Shown piece after piece: positions 17,573-25,300 of a DNA stretch of 45,023 nucleotides. Positions within the stretch are counted from its first letter, which is position 1, and every line of letters begins with the position of its first letter. The stretch comes from an uncultured Oscillospiraceae bacterium (lineage in GTDB: Bacteria; Bacillota; Clostridia; Oscillospirales; Oscillospiraceae). The position numbers and the translations under genes are program-made. The stretch covers positions 1-45,023 of the forward strand of contig CAAEDD010000137.1 in the NCBI GenBank assembly GCA_900754515.1, read 5' to 3'. The notes below the pieces were generated by a model. That model worked only from the letters and a program-made list of their open reading frames with translations. It did not search any database and had not been told where the DNA came from.

Positions 17573-18388
17573 GTGAAAAAACGTATCATTGCCGTAAACT
17601 CCAACTGCTACCACGGCTACTCCATTGAGGAGGCCGTGGCGGGAATAAAAGCAGCGGGATTTAAGTATATAGAGCTCACCGCCACCAAGGGCTGGACTGA
17701 GCATGTGTTCCCGGATCAGAGTTTTGCCAGAGCTTTGCAGGTCCAGGATCTGCTGGAGGAAAACGGCCTCATACCCTTTGCCATGAGCGGCCACACCAAC
17801 CTGATGGATACCTCCCGCATCGGGGACTTCGTGAATAATATTCGACTGGCCCACTTCTTCGGCTGTGAGTATATTGTTTCCTCCATTGGCGAGGCCCACC
17901 TGGAGGACAAGGCCGTTGCCTCCAACGAGGTGGTAGCGGAGCACATCAAGGGACTGGTTCCCTATCTGGAGAAGTACGACATGAAGCTGGTGCTGGAGAT
18001 CCATGGCGACCACGGCACCGGCGCCATACTGAAGGACATCTGCAATCTGGTGGACTCTCCCCGGGTGCTGATAAACTATGACACTGCAAACGCCATTTTC
18101 TACGGAGATGTGGACGTGCCCAAGGACCTGGCAGGCTGTCTGGACAAAGTGGGATATGTGCATCTGAAGGACAAGGCCGGCGGCCGCCAGGAGTGGAACT
18201 TCCCGGCTCTGGGCAAGGGCTATGTGGAATTTCCGGAGATATTCAAGATAATGGATGATGCAGACAACCTCAGCCCCTATTCCATTGAAATAGAGTTTAC
18301 CCAGAGCGGCCCCAAGAATCTGGAGGAGATAAACCAGGCCGTTATGGATTCCGCCCGGTATCTGAGAGAACAAGGCTTTGAGTTCTGA
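17573..18388 (+). CDS. Sugar phosphate isomerase/epimerase-like TIM barrel, copy 2
   Basis: This 271-residue protein is of the same superfamily as the previous gene but clearly diverged. Metal-site segments are LVLEIHGDHGTGA, VLINYDTANAIFYG, VGYVHLKDKAG and a C-terminal SIEIEFT glutamate. The start is GTG at 17573 with GGGGGAAG ahead of it. It sits 12 bases after copy 1 and 10 bases before the second dehydrogenase. Two dehydrogenases with two TIM barrels suggest a multi-step oxidation-isomerisation route for one imported sugar (inference). Confidence 0.85.
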   Translation: MKKRIIAVNSNCYHGYSIEEAVAGIKAAGFKYIELTATKGWTEHVFPDQSFARALQVQDLLEENGLIPFAMSGHTNLMDTSRIGDFVNNIRLAHFFGCEYIVSSIGEAHLEDKAVASNEVVAEHIKGLVPYLEKYDMKLVLEIHGDHGTGAILKDICNLVDSPRVLINYDTANAIFYGDVDVPKDLAGCLDKVGYVHLKDKAGGRQEWNFPALGKGYVEFPEIFKIMDDADNLSPYSIEIEFTQSGPKNLEEINQAVMDSARYLREQGFEF

Positions 18389-18398
18389 GGTTCGGAAT

Positions 18399-19385
18399 AT
18401 GAAAACAATGAATATCGGCCTTGTGGGCGTGGGAGGCATGGGCAGCGTCCACTACGCCAACTATAAAGAAATAGAGGGCTGCCGGGTGGCCGCTGTCTGC
18501 GGCAGCTCGAAGCGGGCAAAGGACACTGCGGACAAATGGGGGCTGCCCTGCTACCCGAGCATCCGGGAGATGGTGGAAAACTGCGATATAGATATTGTAG
18601 ATATCTGCACTCCTACCTATCTGCATCATGATATGGTCATGGAGAGCCTGGACTGCGGCAAGGACACCATATGCGAAAAGCCTATTGCCCTGAGTCTGAA
18701 AGATGCAAAAGAGATGCTGGAGAAGGCGGAGAAGCAGGGCTGTATGCTCTACATTGCCCAGGTGCTCCAGTTCACAAAGGAAGTGGAGATACTCCGGCAG
18801 ACAGTTGAGAGCGGCGTCTACGGTAAACCCCTGGATGCCTACTTTGAGCGCCTGTCCGCATGCCCCAGATGGGCCAAGGACGGCTGGCTCTTTGATGTGA
18901 ATAAATCCGGGCTGCTGCCCTATGACCTTCATATACATGACCTGGACGTTATTGTCTCCGTTTTCGGAAGACCGCAGGGCTACAGTATCACGTCCTGCCA
19001 GGGTGAAGACAAGGATTACCCGGAACAGATACGCATAAGCTACGACTACGGCAAACTTCATGTTGGGGCTGAGGCCGCATGGTTCAATGCCGACATTCCC
19101 TGGACTGCCCGCTGGAGAGTATACTTTGAAAACGGTATGCTGATAAACGACGGCAATACGCTCACCGCCTATCAGTTCGGATCTGAGCCGAAGGTATTTG
19201 ATACCAGTGACGAGGTCATGGTATCTACCGGTATAAACGTGCCCCCCTGCGGCTGGTACTACAACGAGCTGAAGCACTTCCTGGACTGCGCCAGGGAACA
19301 CAGGCCCAGCCCCCGGGTGACGGCTCAGCAGCTGCTCACAGTAATGGAAATTCTGGAGGAAATATCTGCCAAATGGAGAAAATAA
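18399..19385 (+). CDS. Gfo/Idh/MocA oxidoreductase, copy 2
   Basis: This 328-residue NAD(P)-dependent dehydrogenase has a Rossmann motif GLVGVGGMG (7-15), an EKP motif at 93-95 (CEKPIALS) and the catalytic segment LPYDLHIHDLDVI. The ATG at 18399 has GAGG 8-10 bases upstream; a TTG at 18378 would overlap the previous gene. It is the last sugar-related gene of the operon and overlaps the acetyltransferase gene by 13 bases. Its substrate is probably an intermediate of the same pathway. Confidence 0.88.
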   Translation: MKTMNIGLVGVGGMGSVHYANYKEIEGCRVAAVCGSSKRAKDTADKWGLPCYPSIREMVENCDIDIVDICTPTYLHHDMVMESLDCGKDTICEKPIALSLKDAKEMLEKAEKQGCMLYIAQVLQFTKEVEILRQTVESGVYGKPLDAYFERLSACPRWAKDGWLFDVNKSGLLPYDLHIHDLDVIVSVFGRPQGYSITSCQGEDKDYPEQIRISYDYGKLHVGAEAAWFNADIPWTARWRVYFENGMLINDGNTLTAYQFGSEPKVFDTSDEVMVSTGINVPPCGWYYNELKHFLDCAREHRPSPRVTAQQLLTVMEILEEISAKWRK

Positions 19386-20128
19386 AAAAATACTTTCAGC
19401 GCATTGGCCTGGAAATGCCGGAACATATAGTGCCGGACTCCAAGCTCCTCATGGAGCTTCAGTTCGCCCACTGCACCACCGTACCCTATGAGAACCTGGA
19501 TATCCTTCGGGGCATACCTCTGTCCCTGGAGATAGACGACCTGTATGAAAAGGTGGTGAACCAGGGCAAGGGAGGCTTCTGCTTTGAGCTCAACGGGCTT
19601 TTTGCATGGCTGCTGGAACAGCTGGGCTACAAGGTCACCGAGTACGCCGCCCGCTACCTGAGAGGGGAGAGCAGCATACCCATGCGCCGCCACCGGGTCA
19701 TGAAGGCGGAGGCCACCGATGGGGTATGGCTCTGCGATGTGGGCATTGGGGAGGTCTGCCCCCGCTATCCGGTGCGCCTGGAGGAAGGCCTGGAGCAGCC
19801 TCAATTTGACGAATGCTACCGCCTGGACAAAGACCCCTTCCTGGGCTGGGTGCTCATGGACAAGCACCACGGCCAGTGGCGGCAGTTCTATTCCTTTACC
19901 GAGGAGCCTCAGCTGCCGGTGGACTATATCGCCCCTACTTTCTACTGTGAGAAGCACCCGGATTCCCCCTTTATCCATCAGGAGATGTTCTCCATGAAGA
20001 CAGCCCACGGCCGCTTCACCCTGGACGGACACCTGTACAAAGAATTCGTGGATGGGCAGGTCACTGCCAAGGAACTCAGCGACGAGGAGATGCCGGAGGC
20101 CTACCGCCGTTTTGGCTTGGAAATGTGA
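19373..20128 (+). CDS. nat: Arylamine N-acetyltransferase
   Basis: This 251-residue enzyme would transfer acetyl from acetyl-CoA to aromatic amines or hydrazines. The catalytic triad is visible as Cys70 in GKGGFCFELNGLF, His107 in MRRHRVM and Asp122 in CDVGIGE. The length is typical. The gene starts inside the 3' end of the second dehydrogenase gene, so it is translationally coupled to the sugar operon, an unusual place for a xenobiotic-type enzyme. A terminator follows. The natural substrate may be an amino or acyl derivative related to the operon rather than a drug (inference). Confidence 0.9.
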   Translation: MEKIKKYFQRIGLEMPEHIVPDSKLLMELQFAHCTTVPYENLDILRGIPLSLEIDDLYEKVVNQGKGGFCFELNGLFAWLLEQLGYKVTEYAARYLRGESSIPMRRHRVMKAEATDGVWLCDVGIGEVCPRYPVRLEEGLEQPQFDECYRLDKDPFLGWVLMDKHHGQWRQFYSFTEEPQLPVDYIAPTFYCEKHPDSPFIHQEMFSMKTAHGRFTLDGHLYKEFVDGQVTAKELSDEEMPEAYRRFGLEM

Positions 20129-20146
20129 GATAAAATACGGTATAAA

Positions 20147-20180
20147 GTAAGGACGGGGTTATACCCCGCCCTTACTTTTA
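20147..20180 (+). terminator. Terminator of the sugar operon
   Basis: GTAAGGACGGGGT (20147-20159) pairs with ACCCCGCCCTTAC (20163-20175), with one mismatch and a 3-base loop, followed by TTTT. Confidence 0.8.
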
Positions 20181-20340
20181 AGACTATCAAAAAGCTTTGC
20201 AGATTTTTTTCGCCGCAGAAAAAAGCGCCCCATCAGGGCGCAGCGGTAAATCATGTAATTCAATGAGAACAGAGAGCGGTCTGTGGCCGGAACTTTCCCG
20301 GAGGAAGAAAGGCTAATAAGAAAAACAGCCTCTATAAACG

Positions 20341-20394
20341 AAATGACCCTTGATCCTTCAGCGCTCTCACCTGCTTCAGAATCAAGGGTCATTT
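20341..20394. repeat. Perfect 14-base inverted repeat
   Basis: AAATGACCCTTGAT (20341-20354) and ATCAAGGGTCATTT (20381-20394) are perfect complements with a 26-base loop. It forms the largest stem of the candidate minus-strand RNA. Confidence 0.85.
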
Positions 20395-20475
20395 CTGTGA
20401 ATTCTTAATATCTAGCATCTTGGTTACCTCTCTTTCTACAGATTGAACCGTGTACTTAAACTTACACGGCTTCAT
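20389..20475 (-). CDS. Possible 28-residue peptide
   Basis: A minus-strand frame begins MKPCKFKYTV and ends at a TGA that overlaps the arm of the 14-base inverted repeat. A three-codon mini-frame (ATG TAC AAG TAA) ends directly before its ATG, with AAAGGGTG upstream of the mini-frame. That arrangement resembles a translated leader. There is no recognised homologue, and the frame also encodes a perfect 7-base hairpin, so it may be structural RNA only. Confidence 0.25.
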   Translation of the reverse strand: MKPCKFKYTVQSVEREVTKMLDIKNSQK

Positions 20476-20510
20476 TTACTTGTACATCGGGTATCACCCT
20501 TTCTGGTTAT

Positions 20511-20539
20511 AATATAGCACGGTGTAAGAGATTTTCCAA
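20511..20539 (-). promoter_or_regulatory. Minus-strand promoter of the candidate RNA
   Basis: On the minus strand TTGGAA (20539 to 20534) and TATATT (20516 to 20511) are separated by 17 bases. Confidence 0.5.
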
Positions 20540-20634
20540 GAGGCAGATTATATGAATTTCTAACCCTGTGATTGTATAAAACCCAGAAAAGCCATAAGTA
20601 TTATTGACTTAAATAACTTTTGTGATATATAATA

Positions 20635-20671
20635 AAAATGTTGCGGGGCCAAAATCTGGCTTCGCATTTTT
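20635..20671. terminator. Terminator-like hairpin
   Basis: AAAATGTTGCGGGGCCA and TGGCTTCGCATTTTT form an imperfect stem with T-rich flanks on both strands. It could insulate the kinase gene from the candidate minus-strand RNA. Confidence 0.4.
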
Positions 20672-20741
20672 CATATGCTGCAATTAAGGACGAAAAAACT
20701 AGCGAGCGAAAGATTTTACAGGTAAAAAGCTGAAAAGTATG

Positions 20742-20770
20742 ATGACAAGCCTGACTGACTGTGATACTAT
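20742..20770 (+). promoter_or_regulatory. Possible promoter of the ROK-like kinase gene
   Basis: ATGACA (20742-20747) and TACTAT (20765-20770) are 17 bases apart. Both are one or two bases off consensus. Confidence 0.35.
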
Positions 20771-20895
20771 AGCAGGGAAAAGATTGATTTTTCGTAAATT
20801 TCAGTTATTTTTTTTCAATGGTTTTTTTCAAAAGAAAGAAATAGCAGGTCCTGGAAAATAGTAAAATCTTATTATAATTACGGAGGGCACAGACA

Positions 20896-22275
20896 ATGGA
20901 ACACCTTGGCATCATGATCGATGTTCGCAATCTCCCGGAGCTGGACCCGGGTTTTATTCCTCTTTATAAGTTCAACAGAGCTTTTCTCGCTGAAGCGAAG
21001 AAACCTGTTGGAGTAGCTGTTGAGCGGGCAAACGGGGAAGTAGCTGCCGTGGAGACCTTTATACATGGCACTGAGGAGCTCCACGAGGCGGACTGCTATT
21101 ACATAAACCGCTTGGTCAAGACTCTGCTGTGGATGAAGGGCGGATTTAAAATTTATGTCCGCGGCGATGAGGGCATATATGAGTATCTGAAAAAAGCCTA
21201 TTCTGCCGGAGGCTGCCAGGAATTTGACTGGGACTATATGGCAGGCATCTTTGAGCGGCCTTTTGAGGTGGTCATGTGCGACAAATTACCGGAGAACAAA
21301 GATAACCCAAAAGCCATCGGCGGTCATCTCAGCGGCTGCCGCATAGGCTTTGACGCCGGCGGAAGCGACAGAAAGGTATCTGCCGTTATCGACGGAGAGG
21401 CAGTTTATTCCGAAGAAGTGGTGTGGTTCCCCAAGACCAATTCCGACCCGGACTATCACTATGAGGGCATAGTCTCTGCACTGAAATCTGCTGCCGCCCA
21501 CATGCCAAGGGTGGACGCAGTGGGCGTTTCTTCTGCCGGTATCTATATAAACGACCGCACCATGTCCGCTTCACTATTCTTGAAAGTACCAAAGGAACTC
21601 TATGACAGCAAGGTGAAGGACATTTACATACGGGCAATCACCGACACCTTTGGAAATATACCCTTCTGTGTGGTCAACGACGGTGATGTCACCGCCTTGG
21701 CCGGGGCCATGAGCCTTAAGGACAACAGCGTTCTGGGTATAGCCATGGGCACCAGCGAGGCCGGCGGTTTTGTGGACGACAAGGGCCGCATTACAGGCTG
21801 GCTTAACGAACTGGCCTTCGTACCAGTAGACGCCAATCCCGCCGCCATGGAGGATGAGTGGAGCCATGACATCGGCTGCGGAGTTAAGTACTTTTCCCAG
21901 GATGCCGTGATAAAACTGGCCCCGGCCGCAGGGATAGAGCTGGATGAGAGCCTCTCGCCGGCGGAGAAGCTGAAGGTCGTACAAAAGCTCATGGAGGATG
22001 GAGATGCCAGGGCTGCTGCCATCTATCGCAGCATAGGCTGCTACCTTGCCCATACCCTGGCCTATTATTACAGCCTTTATCAGTGCCGCAATGTGCTGCT
22101 GCTGGGGAGGGTAATGTCGGGCAAGGGTGGAGATCTTATAATCTCCACATGCGAAAATGTCCTGAAGGACGAGTATCCCGAATTGTCCGGAAAAATACGT
22201 CTGGCATTGCCTGACGAGTATTTCAGGAGAGTGGGTCAGTCTGCCGTGGCAGCCTCCCTGCCGGAGACAGTGTAA
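20896..22275 (+). CDS. ROK-like sugar kinase family protein
   Basis: This 459-residue protein belongs to the actin-like ATPase superfamily and resembles ROK kinases. About 150 N-terminal residues of unclear function precede a phosphate-1 segment GFDAGGSDRKVSAVIDGE. Then come VVNDGDVTALAGAMSL and the adenosine-side segment LGIAMGTSEAGGFVDD. The CxCGxxGCxE zinc motif of classical ROK kinases is not seen, and no DNA-binding domain is apparent. CGGAGGG lies before the ATG. It may phosphorylate a sugar related to the upstream operon, but it has its own transcription unit. The specific substrate is unknown. Confidence 0.65.
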   Translation: MEHLGIMIDVRNLPELDPGFIPLYKFNRAFLAEAKKPVGVAVERANGEVAAVETFIHGTEELHEADCYYINRLVKTLLWMKGGFKIYVRGDEGIYEYLKKAYSAGGCQEFDWDYMAGIFERPFEVVMCDKLPENKDNPKAIGGHLSGCRIGFDAGGSDRKVSAVIDGEAVYSEEVVWFPKTNSDPDYHYEGIVSALKSAAAHMPRVDAVGVSSAGIYINDRTMSASLFLKVPKELYDSKVKDIYIRAITDTFGNIPFCVVNDGDVTALAGAMSLKDNSVLGIAMGTSEAGGFVDDKGRITGWLNELAFVPVDANPAAMEDEWSHDIGCGVKYFSQDAVIKLAPAAGIELDESLSPAEKLKVVQKLMEDGDARAAAIYRSIGCYLAHTLAYYYSLYQCRNVLLLGRVMSGKGGDLIISTCENVLKDEYPELSGKIRLALPDEYFRRVGQSAVAASLPETV

Positions 22276-22308
22276 GGCCAGGCCAGGAAAAAATAACAGG
22301 CAGTCCAA

Positions 22309-22353
22309 GGGCGGCAGGGCAGAAAGCTTTGCCGCCCCGACCTCTATTTTTAA
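22309..22353 (+). terminator. Possible terminator after the kinase gene
   Basis: GGGCGGCA (22309-22316) pairs with TGCCGCCC (22330-22337). A T-rich stretch follows after about ten bases, so termination may be weak. Confidence 0.4.
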
Positions 22354-22408
22354 ACTACTTTCAAGTCTGTTCACAGTTTATTACCTTGCAGCAAAACGGA
22401 GGTATGCA

Positions 22409-23200
22409 ATGGAGACAAACCGGTATCTGATTAATTTTTACAACCAGTATGATGAGGAGCAGCGCCTGCTTTCAAAGCATGGCTCGGTGGAATTTCTCAC
22501 AACCATGCATTATATTGAAAAATATCTGAAGCCCGGAGACAGAGTGCTGGAGATTGGCGCCGGTACCGGGCGCTATTCCCATGCTCTGGCCCGCAGGGGT
22601 TGGCGGGTGGACGCGGTGGAGCTGGTTGAACATAATATAGAAGTCTTCCGCCGGAATGTGAGGCCGGGGGAAGACATAACGATCATGCAAGGAAATGCTT
22701 CAGACCTGTCTGCTTTCCCGGATAATCAATATGACATCACCCTGCTGTTGGGACCGCTTTACCATCTGTACACTGTGGAAGACAAACGGCGGGCCCTGGG
22801 CGAGGCAATACGCTGTACCAGGCCGGGGGGCGTGGTTTTTGCTGCCTATGTTATTTCCGACGGCTGCCTGATGGACGAGGGCTTCCTGCGGGGAAATATA
22901 GATGTTGCGGAATATATAAGAAAGGGTCTGCTGGAGCCGGATAGCTTTGCCGCCATGTCAGAGCCGAAGGATCTGTTTGAATTGGTGCGCAAGGAGGATG
23001 TGGATGAATTGATGAGTGTATTCCCGACAAAGCGGCTGCACTATCTTGCATCGGACGGATGTGCCTTGCTTATACGGGAAGCGATAGACAAGATGGATGA
23101 TGACTGCTTCCGACTGTATATGAAATACCATCTCGCCACCTGCGAGCGGGATGATATGCTGGGCTTCAGCAGCCATGCCCTGGACGTTTTCAGAAAGTAG
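22409..23200 (+). CDS. Class I SAM-dependent methyltransferase
   Basis: This 263-residue protein has the SAM-binding motif VLEIGAGTGRYSHAL (about 46-60), the acidic residue of motif II in VDAVELVEHN, and the motif IV-like segment YDITLLLGPLYHLY. The family methylates small molecules, RNA or proteins, and the substrate cannot be read from the sequence. CGGAGGT lies before the ATG. It stands alone between the kinase and SDR genes. Confidence 0.85.
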   Translation: METNRYLINFYNQYDEEQRLLSKHGSVEFLTTMHYIEKYLKPGDRVLEIGAGTGRYSHALARRGWRVDAVELVEHNIEVFRRNVRPGEDITIMQGNASDLSAFPDNQYDITLLLGPLYHLYTVEDKRRALGEAIRCTRPGGVVFAAYVISDGCLMDEGFLRGNIDVAEYIRKGLLEPDSFAAMSEPKDLFELVRKEDVDELMSVFPTKRLHYLASDGCALLIREAIDKMDDDCFRLYMKYHLATCERDDMLGFSSHALDVFRK

Positions 23201-23239
23201 AGAGAAGCTTGCTTTCAGTAGCTTACGGCTTACACAGCC

Positions 23240-23275
23240 TTGACTCAAAGGGGAAGAGGGTGTAATATTTTACAC
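23240..23275 (+). promoter_or_regulatory. SDR promoter with overlapping palindromic operator
   Basis: TTGACT (23240-23245) and TAATAT (23263-23268) are 17 bases apart. The -10 lies inside the inverted repeat GTGTAA-TATT-TTACAC (23260-23275), a good position for a repressor. The nearby TetR gene product is one candidate (inference). Confidence 0.65.
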
Positions 23276-23300
23276 AGACTGAAAAAAAGAGGTATGACCA

Positions 23301-24092
23301 ATGAATAAAGTTGCCGTAGTGACCGGAGGCAGCGGAGGAATAGGACGCTGTACCGCCGCGGCTCTCAGCCGGGCTGGCTGCCGTGTGTATGAGTTTTCCC
23401 GCCATGAGCTTCCGGCTGAGGGCATCACTCATATAGATGCCGATATGACCGACGAGGAGCAGGTAAAATCCGCCGTGGATGAAGTGCTTCGCCGGGAGGG
23501 AAGGATAGACATACTGGTGAATAACGCCGGTTTCGGAATTTCCGGCGCAGCAGAGCTTACCCGACCGGAAGATGCCCATGCCCAGCTGGAGCTGAACCTC
23601 TTTGGCATGGACAGAGCCACACGGGCGGTGCTGCCGGCCATGAGGGCCCAGGGGGGCGGGCGCATAGTGTGCATGAGTTCAATTGCGGCCATACTTCCAA
23701 TACCTTTTCAGCTGTGGTATTCCGTAAGCAAGGCTGCCATAAACGCCTATGTGCTGGCGCTTCAAAACGAGGTGAGACCCTTTGGCATCAGCGTGTGCGC
23801 CGTTATGCCCGGGGATATATCCTCCGGTTTTACACAGGCAAGAAAGAAGTCCGACGCCGGGGACGAGGCCTACTCCGGTAGAATAGAGCGCTCTGTTGCT
23901 GTGATGGAACGGGACGAGCGAAACGGCATGAGCCCGGAAACTGCGGGAGCCTACGTGGCCCGAAAGGCTTTGCAGAGCAACAGCCGCCCTTTGTGCGCAC
24001 TGGGTTTTTCCTACAAATGCGCTGCTATGGCAGCAAAGCTGCTGCCAAGGAGACTGTCTAATTATCTTGTAGGTATGATATACGCAAGATAA
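23301..24092 (+). CDS. Short-chain dehydrogenase/reductase
   Basis: This 263-residue protein has the cofactor motif TGGSGGIG (8-15), NNAGFGISG and the catalytic Ser-Tyr-Lys pattern (MSSIAAI, then YSVSK). It begins directly after AGAGGT and a short spacer. The length and the long C-terminal substrate loop fit classical SDRs acting on hydroxy/keto compounds. Placed ahead of an MBL-fold hydrolase and a TetR regulator, it may belong to a small inducible detoxification or lipid-type module. The substrate is unknown. Confidence 0.88.
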   Translation: MNKVAVVTGGSGGIGRCTAAALSRAGCRVYEFSRHELPAEGITHIDADMTDEEQVKSAVDEVLRREGRIDILVNNAGFGISGAAELTRPEDAHAQLELNLFGMDRATRAVLPAMRAQGGGRIVCMSSIAAILPIPFQLWYSVSKAAINAYVLALQNEVRPFGISVCAVMPGDISSGFTQARKKSDAGDEAYSGRIERSVAVMERDERNGMSPETAGAYVARKALQSNSRPLCALGFSYKCAAMAAKLLPRRLSNYLVGMIYAR

Positions 24093-24144
24093 AAAAGACC
24101 GGGGCTTTGGTTTAAACAGATATAAATTATGAAAGAGGCAGAAT

Positions 24145-25107
24145 ATGATAAAGAAACTGGCAGAAAATTTGTATTCATTCCGCATTGGCTTGCCCAAGAG
24201 CCCGCTGGGCTGGCTCAACTGCTATGTTGTCAGGGGAACAAAGGGCGGCAGGGATCTGCTGGTGGACACCGGTTTCAACACGCCCCAGTGCCTTAAGGAT
24301 TTGAAGGAAGGCATGGAGGAGCTGAACATGCAGGCGGAAAACACGGATGTGTTTTTTACCCACAGTCACTTTGACCACATAGGAAATGCCGGCAATCTGG
24401 AGGAAATGGGATGCCGGTTGATGATTGGCCGCGTGGAATATGAATTTTACCGCACTTCTCCATGGATAAAACAGGTTGCCGACAGTGTGAAAGAGGGGGT
24501 GCCTGAGGAACTGAGGGAGGCCATGAATATTCGCAGCGGCATGCCGGGGTACTTCAAGGCCCAGACTCTGGAAGAGGGAGACGTGCTCAGCTACGGGGGC
24601 TATTCCCTGCGCTGCATTATGACCCCCGGCCATTCTCCCGGACATATGTGCCTCTACGACCCCAGCAACAAGCTGATGCTTACCGGAGACCATGTGCTCT
24701 TCGATATCAGCCCTAACATAACTTATATTGAGGGCAAGGATATGTTGAACGATTACCTGAACAGCCTGGAGAAGGTCCTGCATTTTGAAGTGGAGACTGC
24801 CTTGCCCGGCCACCGTGGAACGGGAGGCAAGAGCTTCAAAGGCCGTGTTAAAGAGCTGCTGCGCCACCATGCGGCGAGGCTGGACGAGGCCGAACGGGTA
24901 GTGACTGCGGCAGACCATATGTGCGCTTACGAGGTGGCCTCCCATATGACTTGGGCGATAAAGGCAAAGAGCTGGGATGATTTCCCGATTAATCAGAAGT
25001 GGTACGCAACAGGAGAGACCCTTGCCCACCTCGTCTATCTACACAGCCACGGCAGGTTGGCAAACTATACGGACGACAGTGGACTGTCGGAGTACAGACA
25101 TATATAG
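24145..25107 (+). CDS. Metallo-beta-lactamase-fold hydrolase
   Basis: This 320-residue protein has the zinc-binding HxHxDH motif at 73-78 (THSHFDHIG). Further ligands are in MTPGHSPGHMCLY, LTGDHVLF and ALPGHRG. The extra C-terminal helical region (about 235-320) is usual in glyoxalase II-like or lactonase-like members, which hydrolyse thioesters, lactones or related esters. It lies 52 bases after the SDR gene without a terminator between, so the two are probably cotranscribed. Exact substrate unknown. Confidence 0.88.
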   Translation: MIKKLAENLYSFRIGLPKSPLGWLNCYVVRGTKGGRDLLVDTGFNTPQCLKDLKEGMEELNMQAENTDVFFTHSHFDHIGNAGNLEEMGCRLMIGRVEYEFYRTSPWIKQVADSVKEGVPEELREAMNIRSGMPGYFKAQTLEEGDVLSYGGYSLRCIMTPGHSPGHMCLYDPSNKLMLTGDHVLFDISPNITYIEGKDMLNDYLNSLEKVLHFEVETALPGHRGTGGKSFKGRVKELLRHHAARLDEAERVVTAADHMCAYEVASHMTWAIKAKSWDDFPINQKWYATGETLAHLVYLHSHGRLANYTDDSGLSEYRHI

Positions 25108-25121
25108 ACAGATTCACACGC

Positions 25122-25164
25122 AGCATTAAAGCGCCGGCTTGAGCAAAACCGGCGCTTTAATGCT
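25122..25164 (+). terminator. Strong hairpin after the hydrolase gene
   Basis: AGCATTAAAGCGCCGG (25122-25137) pairs perfectly with CCGGCGCTTTAATGCT (25149-25164). There is no long T-run after it, but the stem is strong enough to suggest a terminator. Confidence 0.6.
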
Positions 25165-25212
25165 GTTACTGTCAATATATCGGCGCTTATGGCCTTCCAT
25201 TTTATTATCCTA

Positions 25213-25232
25213 TATGATAAAATAATATCATA
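25213..25232 (+). promoter_or_regulatory. Palindrome upstream of the TetR gene
   Basis: TATGATA (25213-25219) and TATCATA (25226-25232) are perfect arms around six bases, in an AT-rich region about 70 bases ahead of the regulator gene. Autoregulation by the TetR protein is a reasonable guess. Confidence 0.5.
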
Positions 25233-25300
25233 CCAAATAATAGAAAAGGAAAAGCAGCGGAGAAGTATCTGAAGTGAAGTAGACTGCCGAGGAGAGTGCT

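Larger units (their letters stand above)
20219..20504 (-). ncRNA. Candidate structured minus-strand RNA
   Basis: On the minus strand a promoter (20511-20539) is followed by a hairpin with 7-base arms (20448-20454 with 20463-20469). Next is a 14-base perfect stem (20341-20354 with 20381-20394), and then a classical terminator, GCGCCC-loop-GGGCGC followed by T-rich sequence (20241 down to 20219). The whole would be a transcript of about 285 nt. It contains a 28-codon frame (20389-20475). No known RNA class was recognised, so this is a structure-based proposal. Confidence 0.45.
20129..20895. other. 767-base stretch without a recognised gene
   Basis: The left end holds the terminator of the sugar operon (20147-20180). 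Between about 20219 and 20539 the minus strand has a promoter, three inverted repeats, a 28-codon reading frame and a terminator, together a candidate RNA unit. 20635-20671 is a terminator-like hairpin. 20742-20770 is a possible promoter for the kinase gene at 20896. Confidence 0.6.

Noticed and set aside
20159..20392. A 77-codon minus-strand frame in the gene-poor stretch.
   Set aside because: It runs through the large stem and the terminator, has no ribosome binding site and reads like noncoding sequence.
20873..20878. TATAAT directly before the ROK-like kinase gene as its -10.
   Set aside because: Transcription would begin inside the ribosome binding site and no -35 fits. The site at 20742-20770 is more plausible.
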